Positions 1 to 11,116 are shown, counted from the first letter of the stretch. The stretch: DNA of 64,000 nt from Nitrosomonas ureae (GCF_900206265.1 NZ_LT907782.1:1178001-1242000); one strand, 5' to 3'. Translations and numbers: made by a program. Notes: generated by a model not told the origin, from the letters alone.

Positions 1-312
1 GAGCGCAAACTGTATTATGGCATCATGACCCCCGGCGCGGTGCTAACTGTAGTGTTCGGCGTGTGGCTTTGGCTGGGCTACGGTTTCTCGGGAAGCTGGT
101 TGTACGCCAAGCTGGCATTGGTATTGATACTGATCATCTATCATTATTACTGCGGAAAATATGTTAAAGCGTTTAAAAACAATGCCAATCAGCATGGTCA
201 CGTATTTTACCGCTGGTTCAATGAATTTCCAGTGTTAGTTTTGTTTGCGGTGGTGATACTGGTGGTGGTTAAGCCTGACCTGATGATAGTGATTTCCGGG
301 TTATTTGAGTAG
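1..312 (+). CDS. hemJ: HemJ-type protoporphyrinogen IX oxidase, C-terminal part
   Basis: The reading frame is open from the left edge, so the N-terminal part lies outside the window. The visible residues (ERKLYYGIMTPGAVL onward) show two hydrophobic membrane segments joined by a polar loop (YHYYCGKYVKAF ... HVFYRWFNEFPVL), which is the C-terminal half of the HemJ/UPF0093 family. HemJ is a four-helix inner-membrane protein that oxidises protoporphyrinogen IX to protoporphyrin IX in haem synthesis. It ends with TAG at 310-312. A decayed copy of its last codons lies downstream at about 1200-1301, beyond a toxin-antitoxin pair. Confidence 0.85.
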   Translation, partial: ERKLYYGIMTPGAVLTVVFGVWLWLGYGFSGSWLYAKLALVLILIIYHYYCGKYVKAFKNNANQHGHVFYRWFNEFPVLVLFAVVILVVVKPDLMIVISGLFE

Positions 313-467
313 CGACCAAAGCGCAAGACAGACTCCATCTCTCCAACCCAGACCACCATGCATCGATTCCCATTGAAGTTCATCACTGGTCAGCGTTTCC
401 CCTGCTTTGCAAGTTACTAGCCTTTTCAGGTCATAATCCATTCGATGCACCTTATCGGTACTGCTTT

Positions 468-752
468 TCAACTATCCTGACTAATAGAAACTTCAATTTT
501 ACAACCAAGAACGGCTGCAAATTTCTCTAAAGTCGATAGTTTGATATCTTCGGCATGATTTTCGATTCTCGATATTGCTGATTTCTTTGTGTTAAGTTTC
601 TCAGCAATCTGTTCTTGTGTTAGCCCGGAGGCTTCTCTGGCTTGTCGAAGCAGCACACCTATTTTAAAAGCCTGATAGCCTTCTTCATAATTCTCATTAA
701 ATGCAACATCAACCGCCTTCCGCTTGCTGACATATTTTCTTAAATCACTCAT
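468..752 (-). CDS. XRE-family antitoxin (HigA-like)
   Basis: 94 residues. A helix-turn-helix of the Xre/Cro type lies at about 32-85 (LLRQAREASGLTQEQIAEKL, then AISRIENHAEDI). It follows the toxin-like gene by two bases, and the toxin-first order is typical of HigBA. The expected role is to neutralise the toxin and, with it, repress the shared promoter. The inverted repeat just upstream of the toxin start is the likely operator. Assignment to the family is firm; activity is inferred. Confidence 0.85.
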   Translation of the reverse strand: MSDLRKYVSKRKAVDVAFNENYEEGYQAFKIGVLLRQAREASGLTQEQIAEKLNTKKSAISRIENHAEDIKLSTLEKFAAVLGCKIEVSISQDS

Positions 753-754
753 GA

Positions 755-1102
755 TTATTTTCTCCTTTTGAGATATTCTTTCTTACGCGCTTCGGCGATC
801 AGAATTTCTTTTGCAGGCGTTTTTTGTGTTTTTTTCTGAAAAGCATGATTTAGAATCACCACTTGCTTGCCTTCCAGAAAACCCAATAATCGAAAAATGT
901 TATTTCCTGCTTGAATTCGAACTTCCCATAAATCATCAGTATTCACCAGTTTCTTAAAATACTGCGCAGGAATAACTTCCAGATCTTCAATCAACTGCAA
1001 TACCCAAGTTACTTTTTGCACTTGCTCTCCCGATAAGGAATCCAAAAAATCTTCTACCGGACAAGCGCCTGACTCCGATCGGTAAAAATGAATCGTTCTC
1101 AT
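755..1102 (-). CDS. RelE/HigB-type toxin (phage Gp49-like family)
   Basis: 115 residues. The sequence (MRTIHFYRSESGACPVEDFLDSL start, DDLWEVRIQAGNNIFRLLGF core, ILNHAFQKKTQKTP tail) is that of the phage-derived Gp49-like/HigB toxin family, which adopts the RelE fold. Members cleave mRNA, usually at the ribosome. The conserved E-R and F-R positions (WEVRI, IFRLLG) and the Lys-rich C-terminus are present, so the toxin looks intact. It is the first gene of a two-gene unit with the Xre antitoxin and sits between hemJ and a hemJ remnant, which suggests acquisition. Confidence 0.87.
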   Translation of the reverse strand: MRTIHFYRSESGACPVEDFLDSLSGEQVQKVTWVLQLIEDLEVIPAQYFKKLVNTDDLWEVRIQAGNNIFRLLGFLEGKQVVILNHAFQKKTQKTPAKEILIAEARKKEYLKRRK

Positions 1103-1128
1103 TGTATGATGTTAACATACAAGTTAAC
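1102..1128 (-). promoter_or_regulatory. Inverted-repeat operator of the toxin-antitoxin pair
   Basis: TTGTATG (1102-1108) and CATACAA (1116-1122) form a perfect 7-bp inverted repeat with a 7-base spacer that abuts the toxin start codon. A GTTAAC hexamer occurs at 1111-1116 and again at 1123-1128. Such repeats at a TA promoter are normally bound by the antitoxin or the TA complex; binding here is inferred. Confidence 0.55.
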
Positions 1129-1199
1129 CAACGACAATTGGGGCGACACAAACTTATTGATCAATTGGTAAATTCCTCACTACGATGTGATACCTACGA

Positions 1200-1301
1200 A
1201 TTGTTACGATTGTATGAGATTCGGATTATCTAGTACTGGTTCTGTTTTCGGTGGTGATATTGGTAGTAATTAGACCTAATGTGGATGCAGTTGATTTCTG
1301 A
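1200..1301 (+). pseudogene. Decayed second copy of the hemJ 3' end
   Basis: From 1233 the plus strand reads VLVLFSVVILVVIRPNVDAV and two more residues to a TGA at 1299-1301. This closely matches the end of intact hemJ (VLVLFAVVILVVVKPDLMIV). Upstream, about 1200-1232 can be matched to the preceding FYRWFNEFP stretch only with indels and a frame change. No start or complete frame remains. It is therefore a relic of a second hemJ 3' end, separated from the intact gene by the toxin-antitoxin pair. Confidence 0.75.
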
Positions 1302-1336
1302 TATTCAACTTGATCATAGTTGTCACAACTCAGTAT

Positions 1337-1804
1337 CTAGTAGCTAATATTAAGATATTTCTTGAATTTCTGTTTCGTTGGCTCGAATTGTTGTGTTAGC
1401 CAATTAAGCTCAGTTTCTATTCCCTCACAAACTTTTTGATGATCATATCCATATGGTTTAGGTTGTGTAGAATCACGGTATTGCTTGTTCCAGGATTGAA
1501 GCTTCACACCATGCTGATATATTTCTTCGATATATTTTGAGATTTCTGGTTCAAATAAAAAATCTGCTTCAGAAACAGCTTTACGAAATTTTAATAAATC
1601 GTCATAACTCGCTCCTGCATCTCGAACAACAATACCCAGAATCTGTCGGACTTCCTCGTATACTTTTAGTCGTCTATCATAAAGATCAAGAAATAGCTTC
1701 TGTCGATTTATCTTCCATTGCTGATACGCAATGTATGTTGTAACCACAGCAATTGTTGGTGTCAATAACGCCTTTGAGATTTCGATAAACTGCTCAATAC
1801 ACAT
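1337..1804 (-). CDS. Membrane-anchored hypothetical protein
   Basis: 155 residues, function not recognised. One hydrophobic segment near the N-terminus (about residues 10-27, ALLTPTIAVVTTYIAYQQW) is followed by a charged, helix-rich domain with the motif KINRQKLFLDLYDRRLKVYEEV. That motif recurs in many small bacterial hypothetical proteins with an N-terminal anchor. The rest is soluble and probably cytoplasmic. It is convergent with nothing and has no clear operon partner. Its position next to the TA pair and the hemJ relic suggests accessory DNA. Confidence 0.6.
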   Translation of the reverse strand: MCIEQFIEISKALLTPTIAVVTTYIAYQQWKINRQKLFLDLYDRRLKVYEEVRQILGIVVRDAGASYDDLLKFRKAVSEADFLFEPEISKYIEEIYQHGVKLQSWNKQYRDSTQPKPYGYDHQKVCEGIETELNWLTQQFEPTKQKFKKYLNISY

Positions 1805-1839
1805 ACAAACCTAACAAATATCAGATAAATGGTATAAAT

Positions 1840-2373
1840 CTAATCATCCACAACCACCTGCCCCGGAAACAGCACCTCCGTAAACCCGAACTGTCTAAAA
1901 TCCTTGATCCGCATCGGATACAGAATCCCCTGCAAGTGATCACATTCATGCTGTACCACGCGCGCGTGAAAACCATTGACGTTGCGGTCGATCGCTGAGC
2001 CGTATTGATCGAAGCCCTGATAGCGCAGGCTCGTATAGCGTGGTACGACGCCGCGCAGGCCGGGTACGCTGAGGCAACCTTCCCAGCCGTCTTCTTTGTC
2101 GTCGGATAATGGCGTCAAATGCGGATTGAGGAGCACGGTAAAGGGCACTTCGTCGGCATCGGGATAACGTTGATTCTTTTCAAACCCAAAAATGACGACT
2201 TGCAGACTCATGCCGATTTGGGGCGCCGCCAGGCCCGCGCCATTCAAATGCGCCATGGTATCCTGCATATCCTGGATCAGCGCATGCAGTTCCGGGGTAT
2301 CGAATCGATCGACAGGTTTAGCCACTTGCAGCAGCAATGGCTCACCCATTTTGAGTACCGGTTTAATGGCCAT
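1840..2373 (-). CDS. def: Peptide deformylase
   Basis: 177 residues, the usual length. Removes the formyl group from the N-terminal methionine of new proteins with a Fe(II)/Zn site. All three family motifs are visible: GLAAPQIG at 47-54, EGCLSVP at 98-104 with the metal-binding Cys100, and HECDH at 142-146 supplying two His ligands and the catalytic Glu. Its start overlaps the end of the upstream nucleoside phosphorylase gene by 11 bases, so the two are probably co-translated. Confidence 0.95.
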   Translation of the reverse strand: MAIKPVLKMGEPLLLQVAKPVDRFDTPELHALIQDMQDTMAHLNGAGLAAPQIGMSLQVVIFGFEKNQRYPDADEVPFTVLLNPHLTPLSDDKEDGWEGCLSVPGLRGVVPRYTSLRYQGFDQYGSAIDRNVNGFHARVVQHECDHLQGILYPMRIKDFRQFGFTEVLFPGQVVVDD

Positions 2374-3112
2374 CGCAGCTCACCACATGTTCCAGAATGT
2401 TTCTGACGCCCATCATCGCTTGCTCCAATACCGCATAAATCTCCTTCAACGGAATACCGTTCACGTTAGTGCCGCGTCCTGCGGCATAATTGGCAACCAC
2501 GGCAATGCTGGCATAATTTAAGTTCAGCTCCCTTGCCAGCGCGGCTTCCGGCATACCGGTCATGCCTACGATATCCGCGCCGTCGCGCTCCAGGCGGTTG
2601 ATCTCGGCGGCTGTTTCCAGCCGGGGACCTTGCGTCGCGGCATAAACTCCGCCATCGAAAACTGCTTCGTTGGCATTTTTTGCCGCTTGCAACAATAAGG
2701 CGCGGGTGTACTGACTATACGGCAATGTCATATCAATATGCGTGACGGGCTGTTCCTTGTCTTCAAAAAAAGTGAAACTGCGTCCATAAGTATAATCAAT
2801 AACCTGATCCGGAATCATGAGCCGCCCCGGTGCCAGATCAGCGCGAATACCGCCTACCGCCGCTACGGCGATGACATGCGAAGGCTGCAATGAATGCAGC
2901 GCCCATAAATTTGCGCGATAATTGATCGCATGCGGTGGAATCGTGTGTCCATGCCCATGCCGCGCCAGAAAAACGATATCTTCATTTTTCATCTTGCCAA
3001 AGGTCAATGGGCCGGAAGGCTCACCGTAAGGGGTACGTATGATTTCCCGGCGCGATATTTCCAGGCAGGATAATTGCGTCATTCCACTGCCGCCAATAAT
3101 TGCAAACATCAT
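2363..3112 (-). CDS. S-methyl-5'-thioinosine / methylthioadenosine phosphorylase
   Basis: 249 residues of the PNP/MTAP phosphorylase family. Motifs include the N-terminal IIGGSGM phosphate-binding loop, [19 protein letters not shown], and [15 protein letters not shown], then [20 protein letters not shown] near the purine site. The enzyme phosphorolyses methylthio-nucleosides from polyamine metabolism, releasing a base that neighbouring hpt could salvage. The family includes both MTA- and MTI-specific enzymes; the short bacterial form favours methylthioinosine, but specificity is not settled from sequence alone. Confidence 0.85.
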   Translation of the reverse strand: MMFAIIGGSGMTQLSCLEISRREIIRTPYGEPSGPLTFGKMKNEDIVFLARHGHGHTIPPHAINYRANLWALHSLQPSHVIAVAAVGGIRADLAPGRLMIPDQVIDYTYGRSFTFFEDKEQPVTHIDMTLPYSQYTRALLLQAAKNANEAVFDGGVYAATQGPRLETAAEINRLERDGADIVGMTGMPEAALARELNLNYASIAVVANYAAGRGTNVNGIPLKEIYAVLEQAMMGVRNILEHVVSCDGH

Positions 3113-3128
3113 TCTCCCAAACTTGGAT

Positions 3129-3674
3129 TCAATCTTTTACTGCATAAACGGCGGGTAAATTCCGCCACACCCCGTGTATATCCATGCCGAACCCAAAAAC
3201 GTAGCGGTCCGGAACGATCAGCCCAACAAAATCAGCCTGAAGCGGCTTCGGCTTGCTCGTTTCTTTCTCGGTAAACACCGCGCTATAAAATGCTTTTGCG
3301 CCATTTTTCAGCACTTTATCACGAATGGCAGCAAGCGTAAGGCCTTGATCCAGAATATCATCCAGCACCAGCACAACCCGATCTTTGACACTCTCTCCAG
3401 GCTCAACCCGCCATTGAATTTCCCCACCCTGTAGCTGCTTGTTATAACGTGACAAATGCAAATAATCAAAATCCAGCGGAAAATGAAGTTGCGGTAACAA
3501 GTGCCCGGTAAATACCACCGCACCGCCCATCACGCATAAAACCAGTGGCTGTTGCTGCGATAACCGCTGCGTGATATCCCGTGCCATACGATGCACCGTT
3601 TGAGCAACCGTTCGCTCGGAATAAATCAGTTCCGCCGTTTCCAGGATTTGTTGCGCTTGTGAATAAGTCAGCAT
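3129..3674 (-). CDS. hpt: Hypoxanthine-guanine phosphoribosyltransferase
   Basis: About 181 residues. Joins PRPP to hypoxanthine or guanine. The PRPP-binding motif is VVLVLDDILDQGLTLAAI, and a Lys-rich base-contact region precedes the conserved DFVGLIVPDRYVFGFGMD. The frame extends upstream to 3731, but that part overlaps ligA. The ATG at 3674 (MLTYSQAQQILETAEL) lies just past the ligA stop and is the likely start. With the methylthio-nucleoside phosphorylase it forms a purine-salvage pair. Confidence 0.88.
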   Translation of the reverse strand: MLTYSQAQQILETAELIYSERTVAQTVHRMARDITQRLSQQQPLVLCVMGGAVVFTGHLLPQLHFPLDFDYLHLSRYNKQLQGGEIQWRVEPGESVKDRVVLVLDDILDQGLTLAAIRDKVLKNGAKAFYSAVFTEKETSKPKPLQADFVGLIVPDRYVFGFGMDIHGVWRNLPAVYAVKD

Positions 3675-3681
3675 GGCAATT

Positions 3682-5721
<2,040 letters not shown>

Positions 5722-5836
5722 TCAGTATAATGAATCCCGGTAAAACACGGTTTCAGTTCTTGACCAAAAATCCTTTATACTGCGCATTCGTCAAAAAACC
5801 AACCCTGTGACTTCATCTTGTTCTAAAAAGTACATT

Positions 5837-6661
5837 ATGAGCAATAATAACAATACATTAAAAATCCGCATTCAGATTCAGCAAGAACCTCCGCAAGCCA
5901 TCGAGGAAATTTACCCCGAACCTGAAATCGTTTATGAAGAATCCCTGGATTGGAGAAAAATTTCTATTGCCGCACTCACCCTGCTAACTATTTTAGTTTT
6001 ACTCGGTTATTTAATTTTCAGTAGCGAAAGCTCTGAGAGGTCCATAAATGATTCAGCAATTTCCACACCTGAGAGCACGTTGCCTCCGACAGAGATTGAA
6101 ACCAAACCCGACACATCCGACAACCCGGCAGGAATTGAGCCAGACACCCTGATCAACACGCATCCTACCCCATCAGCGCCGACAACCGACAGTAACATTA
6201 CCCCACCTCAAACCATCATCCTACCCGCCAGAAAACCAAAAACAAGCTCTATTAGTGATTTACCCACCTCACCAGACAAAAATGCTCCCAAAACCGCACC
6301 TCAATCCAAGCCGCAAAAAACATCGGATCAACCCGAAGTTCTTAGAGCCTTGTTAACCCATGCAATCAAAGGGCGCGAGCCCGTTGATTCGATTGATACT
6401 GTACAATTAAAACCGGGAGAAACCAAGCCCATCCATTTCTACCTGCAATTACAAAACCTGCAAGGAAAAAATATCCGGGTTAACTGGTATTTTAATAACA
6501 AACTGGATTCACAATTACGCTTGCAAGTACATAATAGCAATTGGCGCACTCACGCCAGCAAGCAACTGGATCACCAACGAATAGGTTCCTGGCGTGTGGA
6601 ATTAATCGATGAATCGGGAAATCAGCTGGCAATCAGGAATTTTACCGTCACGGAAAACTGA
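5837..6661 (+). CDS. Membrane protein with C-terminal DUF2914 domain
   Basis: About 274 residues from the ATG at 5837; an upstream GTG at 5807 in frame is possible. A cytoplasmic N-terminus (MSNNNNTLKIRIQ) leads to one membrane helix (SIAALTLLTILVLLGYLIF). A long Pro/Thr/Ser-rich linker follows, then a C-terminal beta domain of the DUF2914 type (KPIHFYLQLQNLQGKNIRVNWYF, then WRVELIDESGNQLAIRNFTV). The C-terminal domain probably faces the periplasm. The function of DUF2914 is unknown. Confidence 0.75.
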   Translation: MSNNNNTLKIRIQIQQEPPQAIEEIYPEPEIVYEESLDWRKISIAALTLLTILVLLGYLIFSSESSERSINDSAISTPESTLPPTEIETKPDTSDNPAGIEPDTLINTHPTPSAPTTDSNITPPQTIILPARKPKTSSISDLPTSPDKNAPKTAPQSKPQKTSDQPEVLRALLTHAIKGREPVDSIDTVQLKPGETKPIHFYLQLQNLQGKNIRVNWYFNNKLDSQLRLQVHNSNWRTHASKQLDHQRIGSWRVELIDESGNQLAIRNFTVTEN

Positions 6662-6699
6662 GTTTTTGATCTTACTGAATAAGCAAGTTAGGACGCACC

Positions 6700-7245
6700 A
6701 TGAAATATTGCAGCAACTGTAGTGCCACTGTCGTATTGATGATACCTGAGGGCGATTCTCTACCCCGCTATGTATGCAACACCTGTAATATCATTCATTA
6801 TCAGAATCCCAAAATGGTTGTGGGATGTATTCCTGAATGGGAAGATAAAATTTTATTGTGCAAGCGTGCGATAGAACCCCGTAAAGGCTGGTGGACTTTG
6901 CCCGCCGGTTTTATGGAAAATAACGAAACGCTGGCACAAGCCGCAGCGAGAGAAACTCTGGAAGAAGCTAATGCGCGTGTGGAAATTGGCGATTTATACG
7001 CAGTATATAGCCTGCCTCATATCAGCCAAGTTTATTTTATTTTCAGGGCAAAGTTGCTAGACCTCGATTTCAAGCCCGGAATCGAAAGCCTGGAAGTCAA
7101 ACTGGTATCCGAACAAGAAATGCCGTGGGAAGAAATGGCGTTTCGGGTCATTCACGATCCGCTCAAGCACTATTTCAAAGAACGCGTTCAAGGAAAATTC
7201 AATCTTCATGTCGATGTGATTAACAAAACTCAGAATGCCCCATAA
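6700..7245 (+). CDS. NUDIX hydrolase with N-terminal zinc ribbon
   Basis: 181 residues. An N-terminal zinc ribbon (CSNCS at the start, CNTC about 27 residues on) precedes a NUDIX fold with a complete Nudix box: G-x5-E-x7-R-E-x2-E-E, seen as GFMENNETLAQAAARETLEE. Such enzymes hydrolyse nucleoside diphosphates linked to another group. The zinc ribbon recalls NADH pyrophosphatase, but the NudC-specific SQPWPFPxS motif is absent, so the substrate is open. It is followed closely by a DUF4126 gene. Confidence 0.85.
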   Translation: MKYCSNCSATVVLMIPEGDSLPRYVCNTCNIIHYQNPKMVVGCIPEWEDKILLCKRAIEPRKGWWTLPAGFMENNETLAQAAARETLEEANARVEIGDLYAVYSLPHISQVYFIFRAKLLDLDFKPGIESLEVKLVSEQEMPWEEMAFRVIHDPLKHYFKERVQGKFNLHVDVINKTQNAP

Positions 7246-7266
7246 TATGGATGAATAAATTCTAAT

Positions 7267-8046
7267 ATGGAAAATTACGAAACACTGCTAGCAACAATCG
7301 CTTTAATGATGGGTGCTTCCTGGGCCAGCGGCATTAATCTGTATGCCGTTTTATTGGTGCTGGGAGTGGGTGGCTCGACAGGTCATATTAATTTGCCTGC
7401 TGAATTATCGGTATTACAAGAACCCCTGGTGATAGGTGCAGCCGGTATTATGTATTTCATTGAATTTTTTATGGATAAGATTCCTGGAATGGATTCTGCA
7501 TGGGATTCTATTCATACTTTTGTTCGAATTCCTGCAGGTGCCATGCTAGCAGCCGGCGCAGTCGGAGACGTGACACCTGCACTTGAAATTGCCGCAGGTA
7601 TTTTAGGAGCCGGTGTGGCTGCAACCAGCCATGCTACCAAAGCTGGCACACGGTTGTTGATAAACACATCTCCTGAACCGGTTTCGAATTGGTCAGCTTC
7701 CATCACGGAGGATTTTTTGGTGTTCACGGGGATGTGGGCAGCGCTGAAGCATCCGGAAATCTTCCTGATATTATTTGTTGTGTTTATGGGTATTACCCTG
7801 TGGGTATTACCAAGAGTATGGTATTTAATTAAAACATTGCTTTCAAAAATGGCAAAATTTCTCAGTTTTGCATCTAGGCAAACTGCAACAAGCAATGAGG
7901 CGGACTCTATTCTTCCATCAATGGAATCTCAACCACATGAACAGATAATGGCACTGGAACGATTGCGACAACTACGCGATTGCGGCGTGCTCACGGAACA
8001 AGAATTTGAACAGCAAAAAAGCGCCATTCTGAAAAAGAGCGACTAA
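7267..8046 (+). CDS. DUF4126 membrane protein with C-terminal SHOCT domain
   Basis: 259 residues. The first 180 or so are hydrophobic with several membrane segments (GASWASGINLYAVLLVLGVG, MLAAGAVGDVTPALEIAAGI, ILFVVFMGITLWVLPRVWYL), matching DUF4126. The tail is a SHOCT motif (MALERLRQLRDCGVLTEQEF ... KKSAILKK), a short helical module found on many unrelated proteins and thought to mediate oligomerisation. Function is unknown. It lies 21 bases after the NUDIX gene, probably in the same unit. Confidence 0.8.
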   Translation: MENYETLLATIALMMGASWASGINLYAVLLVLGVGGSTGHINLPAELSVLQEPLVIGAAGIMYFIEFFMDKIPGMDSAWDSIHTFVRIPAGAMLAAGAVGDVTPALEIAAGILGAGVAATSHATKAGTRLLINTSPEPVSNWSASITEDFLVFTGMWAALKHPEIFLILFVVFMGITLWVLPRVWYLIKTLLSKMAKFLSFASRQTATSNEADSILPSMESQPHEQIMALERLRQLRDCGVLTEQEFEQQKSAILKKSD

Positions 8047-8152
8047 GACGATAATTACGTGATTAAATTTCTCAATTATCGCGATGCAATACTCTTGGCA
8101 ATATCAGTGCTCACACAAAAGATGATTCCAAACATAACTTGTCGATAGTTCA

Positions 8153-9289
8153 ATGCGACGCCGGTGGGATATCTTTTGTACAGTTATCGATAATTTCGGT
8201 GATATTGGCGTATGTTGGCGCCTTGCCAAGCAACTGGTTCATGAACATGGCCATTCAGTACGATTGTGGGTTGATAATTTAGGCAGCTTTGCCAATATAG
8301 CACCGGATGTAAATTCTCGAGCTCAGTACCAAATCATTCAATGCGTTGAGATTTGCTATTGGCAACGATCATTTGTGGATACTGAACCGGGAGACGTAAT
8401 CATTGAAGCATTCGCGTGTGAATTGCCTGAAAAATATGTAATGGCGATGTTACAGAAAGAAACCAATCCTGTCTGGATTAATTTGGAATATCTGAGTGCC
8501 GAACCTTGGGTGACTGAATATCATGGTTTACCTTCACCGCATCCCCGTTTTTCTTTAACCAAAACATTCTTTTTTCCCGGCTTTGTGCCGGGCACTGGCG
8601 GATTGTTGCGGGAGAAGGATCTTCTGGCGAGCCATGATGCCTTTAACCATGCAGCAGAGCAGGAATTCTTCCGACGCAAAGATTTACCTAGAAGAAAATC
8701 CGGGGAGATACGCATTTCATTGTTTTGTTATCAAACCGCGCCCATCGAAAACTTCATTCAAGTATTATCAGAATCAACGGTACCCGTTTTATTGATCGTG
8801 CCGCAAGGAATTGCTGCTGATCGCATTTCAGCACTATTTAATCATACAACATGCCAGACTAAGGCATTAATAAGCTATAAGCGACTTACCATTCAGATTA
8901 TTCCGTTTATGGAACAAACGGAATACGACCTATTGCTGTGGAGTTGTGATTTTAATTTTGTACGCGGTGAAGATTCTTTTATACGCGCACAGTGGGCGAT
9001 TAAACCTTTCATATGGAATATTTACCCTCAGCAGGAGGATGCTCATCGGGATAAATTGGATGCGTTTCTTACGCTATACACAGCAGGGTTACCTGTCAAA
9101 GTTGCATCCGCCGTGCAAACAATGTGGCACGGTTGGAATGAGAAATATGAATTAAATAATCTTATTTGGAAAAACTTCGCAGCTTGTTACGAGCCTTTGG
9201 TTCAGCATAATAAGAACTGGGTTAAGCAATTGCTGAAACAGGAAGATTTAACATCCAATCTGGTGCAGTTTGCTGAAAATCAGCTATAA
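8153..9289 (+). CDS. earP: Protein-arginine rhamnosyltransferase EarP
   Basis: 378 residues. EarP transfers rhamnose from dTDP-beta-L-rhamnose to Arg32 of elongation factor P. The signature N-terminus (WDIFCTVIDNFGDIGVCWRL) and the C-terminal FVRGEDSFIRAQWAIKPFIW donor-site motif are both present. The efp gene follows 78 bases downstream and carries Arg32, which confirms the pair. In family members the glycosylation restores EF-P rescue of ribosomes stalled at polyproline. Confidence 0.94.
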   Translation: MRRRWDIFCTVIDNFGDIGVCWRLAKQLVHEHGHSVRLWVDNLGSFANIAPDVNSRAQYQIIQCVEICYWQRSFVDTEPGDVIIEAFACELPEKYVMAMLQKETNPVWINLEYLSAEPWVTEYHGLPSPHPRFSLTKTFFFPGFVPGTGGLLREKDLLASHDAFNHAAEQEFFRRKDLPRRKSGEIRISLFCYQTAPIENFIQVLSESTVPVLLIVPQGIAADRISALFNHTTCQTKALISYKRLTIQIIPFMEQTEYDLLLWSCDFNFVRGEDSFIRAQWAIKPFIWNIYPQQEDAHRDKLDAFLTLYTAGLPVKVASAVQTMWHGWNEKYELNNLIWKNFAACYEPLVQHNKNWVKQLLKQEDLTSNLVQFAENQL

Positions 9290-9367
9290 TTCCCGGTTAT
9301 CAAGCTCAAAGCTTACTGTTGATACCCACATTAATCTAACTTCTAACTTAAAATTTGGAATTGAACT

Positions 9368-9931
9368 ATGAAAACCGCAATGGAACTACGATCAGGCAAC
9401 GTCATAATGATTGGTAATGACCCTATGGTTGTACAACGGGCAGAGTTTACCAAGTCTGGCCGTAATGCATCTGTGGTAAAAATGAAATTGAAGAACCTGT
9501 TTTCCAGTACTACAACCGAAACTGTTTACAAAGCGGATGAAAAATTCGATTTAGTTGTTCTGGATAGAAAAGACTGTACATACAGTTATTACGCTGATCC
9601 GCTCTATGTTTTTATGGATGCGGATTATAATCAGATTGAAGTTGAGGCTGACAACATGTCAGACGTTCTGAATTACTTGACGGATGGTATGGAAGATGTA
9701 TGTCAGGTAACTTTCTACGATGGCAAGGCGATTTCTGTTGAGTTACCCAATACAATTGTACGCGAAGTCGAATATACCGAACCAGCAGTACGGGGCGATA
9801 CAACGGGCAAGATCATGAAACCCGCTCGCCTTGCGGGAACAAATTTTGAAATTCAAGTGGCGGCTTTTGTTGAGATTGGCGATAAAATCGAGATTGATCC
9901 GCACAACAACGAATTCCGAAAACGTGTTTGA
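9368..9931 (+). CDS. efp: Elongation factor P (Arg32 type)
   Basis: 187 residues, three beta-barrel domains. Relieves ribosome stalling at Pro-Pro motifs. The tip of domain I reads [11 protein letters not shown] with Arg at position 32, the residue rhamnosylated by EarP; lysine-type EF-P carries Lys there. The C-terminus [17 protein letters not shown] is typical. It is adjacent to its modifying enzyme, and transcription ends at a hairpin 16 bases after the stop. Confidence 0.97.
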   Translation: MKTAMELRSGNVIMIGNDPMVVQRAEFTKSGRNASVVKMKLKNLFSSTTTETVYKADEKFDLVVLDRKDCTYSYYADPLYVFMDADYNQIEVEADNMSDVLNYLTDGMEDVCQVTFYDGKAISVELPNTIVREVEYTEPAVRGDTTGKIMKPARLAGTNFEIQVAAFVEIGDKIEIDPHNNEFRKRV

Positions 9932-9946
9932 TGACTGATCGAAATT

Positions 9947-9970
9947 AAGGTGGCTATGCCACCTTTCTTT
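9947..9970. terminator. Bidirectional terminator between efp and nfu
   Basis: Perfect 8-bp stem AAGGTGGC (9947-9954) / GCCACCTT (9958-9965) with loop TAT, followed by a T-rich run on the plus strand and flanked by A/T on the other side. It lies between the convergent efp and nfu genes and can serve both. Confidence 0.8.
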
Positions 9971-9981
9971 ATGCCGGACAT

Positions 9982-10542
9982 TTAACTGGCAACAACTTGA
10001 ATATCAGGCTCTAGGGTTCTAAGCATATTCTCAATTCCTCTCAGGGTACCCGAAATTGAACTGGGACATGTACCGCATGCACCTTGATAATGGATACGCA
10101 GAATGTTGCCCTCCAGTCCCAGGATATGCAAATCACCACCATCACTTTGCAGATAAGGGCGTACCTCTTCATCTAATAAAATATTGATTTTCTCCAAACG
10201 CAGTTGATCTTCCGGATTCAAGTTCGCCAGAGCCTGGCTAGCAGTAGCGATGGTTTCGGCAGATTGCGCAGAAGCGGCCGGCGCTGCACGGATAGGGTCG
10301 GCGATATCTCGCGCCAAGTCTTGCCAATTAGCCTCACCATCCTGGGTAACAGTGATCCAATGATCGATATAAAAGACATTCGTGACATGATCAATATCGA
10401 ATAACGCAGATGCTAACGGGTCGTCTCTAGCGGCTTCAGCATTATCGAATGAACGTGCAACGCCCCATGTCAATGGTTCTTTAAGAATGAATTTTAAAGC
10501 ATTCTTATTGGGTGTTCCTTCAATGTCAGAGATTTTTGGCAT
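9982..10542 (-). CDS. Nfu-type Fe-S carrier protein
   Basis: 186 residues. N-terminal Nfu_N domain (FILKEPLTWGVARSFDNAEA ... FYIDHWITVTQDG), a short Ala-rich linker, and a C-terminal NifU-like domain with the cluster-binding CGTC motif (GACGTCPSS, about residues 155-163). The family carries Fe-S clusters from the assembly scaffold to target enzymes. It lies 85 bases after sufU on the same strand, as the likely last gene of the Suf group. Confidence 0.9.
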   Translation of the reverse strand: MPKISDIEGTPNKNALKFILKEPLTWGVARSFDNAEAARDDPLASALFDIDHVTNVFYIDHWITVTQDGEANWQDLARDIADPIRAAPAASAQSAETIATASQALANLNPEDQLRLEKINILLDEEVRPYLQSDGGDLHILGLEGNILRIHYQGACGTCPSSISGTLRGIENMLRTLEPDIQVVAS

Positions 10543-10627
10543 TTTGTGAGTATTAAGGTATTGAAACTGCGATTGATATGCAGTATGGATGGCTAATAGA
10601 TGTTATGCACAGATCTTAAACTGACAC

Positions 10628-11116
10628 TCAACCAACAGAATGATTCGATACTACTTGTGCGGAATCATTATTGGCTTCGGTCGAAGTATTAGAAATAGAG
10701 TTGAGTGCGGCATGCAAAGTATGCCACGGCAAAATTGCGCATTTAACCCGCGTCGGTAAGTCGCGAATGCCTGAGAAAACCGTTAATCGCCCAAGATGAT
10801 GCGGATGACTCGTATCCAGTTTTCCAGTAGCCAGTTCGCGAAATTCATGAATCAGTATTTCCGCATTCGAACGAGATTTCCCTTTGACTGCAGTTGTCAT
10901 CATCGATGCGGAAGCCTTGCAGATTGCGCAGGATTCTCCTTGGAATGCAATATCACAGATCTGCTCATTCTCAAGTTGCAATGTAATATCCAGACGATCA
11001 CCGCATAACGGATTGTGACCCACTGCATGATGACTCGCTTGATCCAGCTTGCCATAATTACGCGGCTTTCTGTTGTGGTCGAGAATGACCTCTTGATACA
11101 AAGAATTGGTATGCAT
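10628..11116 (-). CDS. sufU: SufU/IscU-like scaffold or sulfur acceptor
   Basis: 162 residues. The three cysteines of the U-type scaffold are present in NPLCGD, CAIC and RVKCA, with the Asp next to the first Cys. The insertion between second and third Cys (GKSRSNAEILIHEFRELATG) is a SufU feature. SufU takes sulfur from SufS. Its ATG overlaps the sufS stop by one base, and a C-terminal tail of about 20 Ser/Asn-rich residues is longer than usual. Confidence 0.92.
   Translation of the reverse strand: MHTNSLYQEVILDHNRKPRNYGKLDQASHHAVGHNPLCGDRLDITLQLENEQICDIAFQGESCAICKASASMMTTAVKGKSRSNAEILIHEFRELATGKLDTSHPHHLGRLTVFSGIRDLPTRVKCAILPWHTLHAALNSISNTSTEANNDSAQVVSNHSVG

Noticed and set aside
2119-2521. 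Plus-strand frames opposite def and the phosphorylase
   Set aside because: Antisense shadows of two clearly recognised enzymes.
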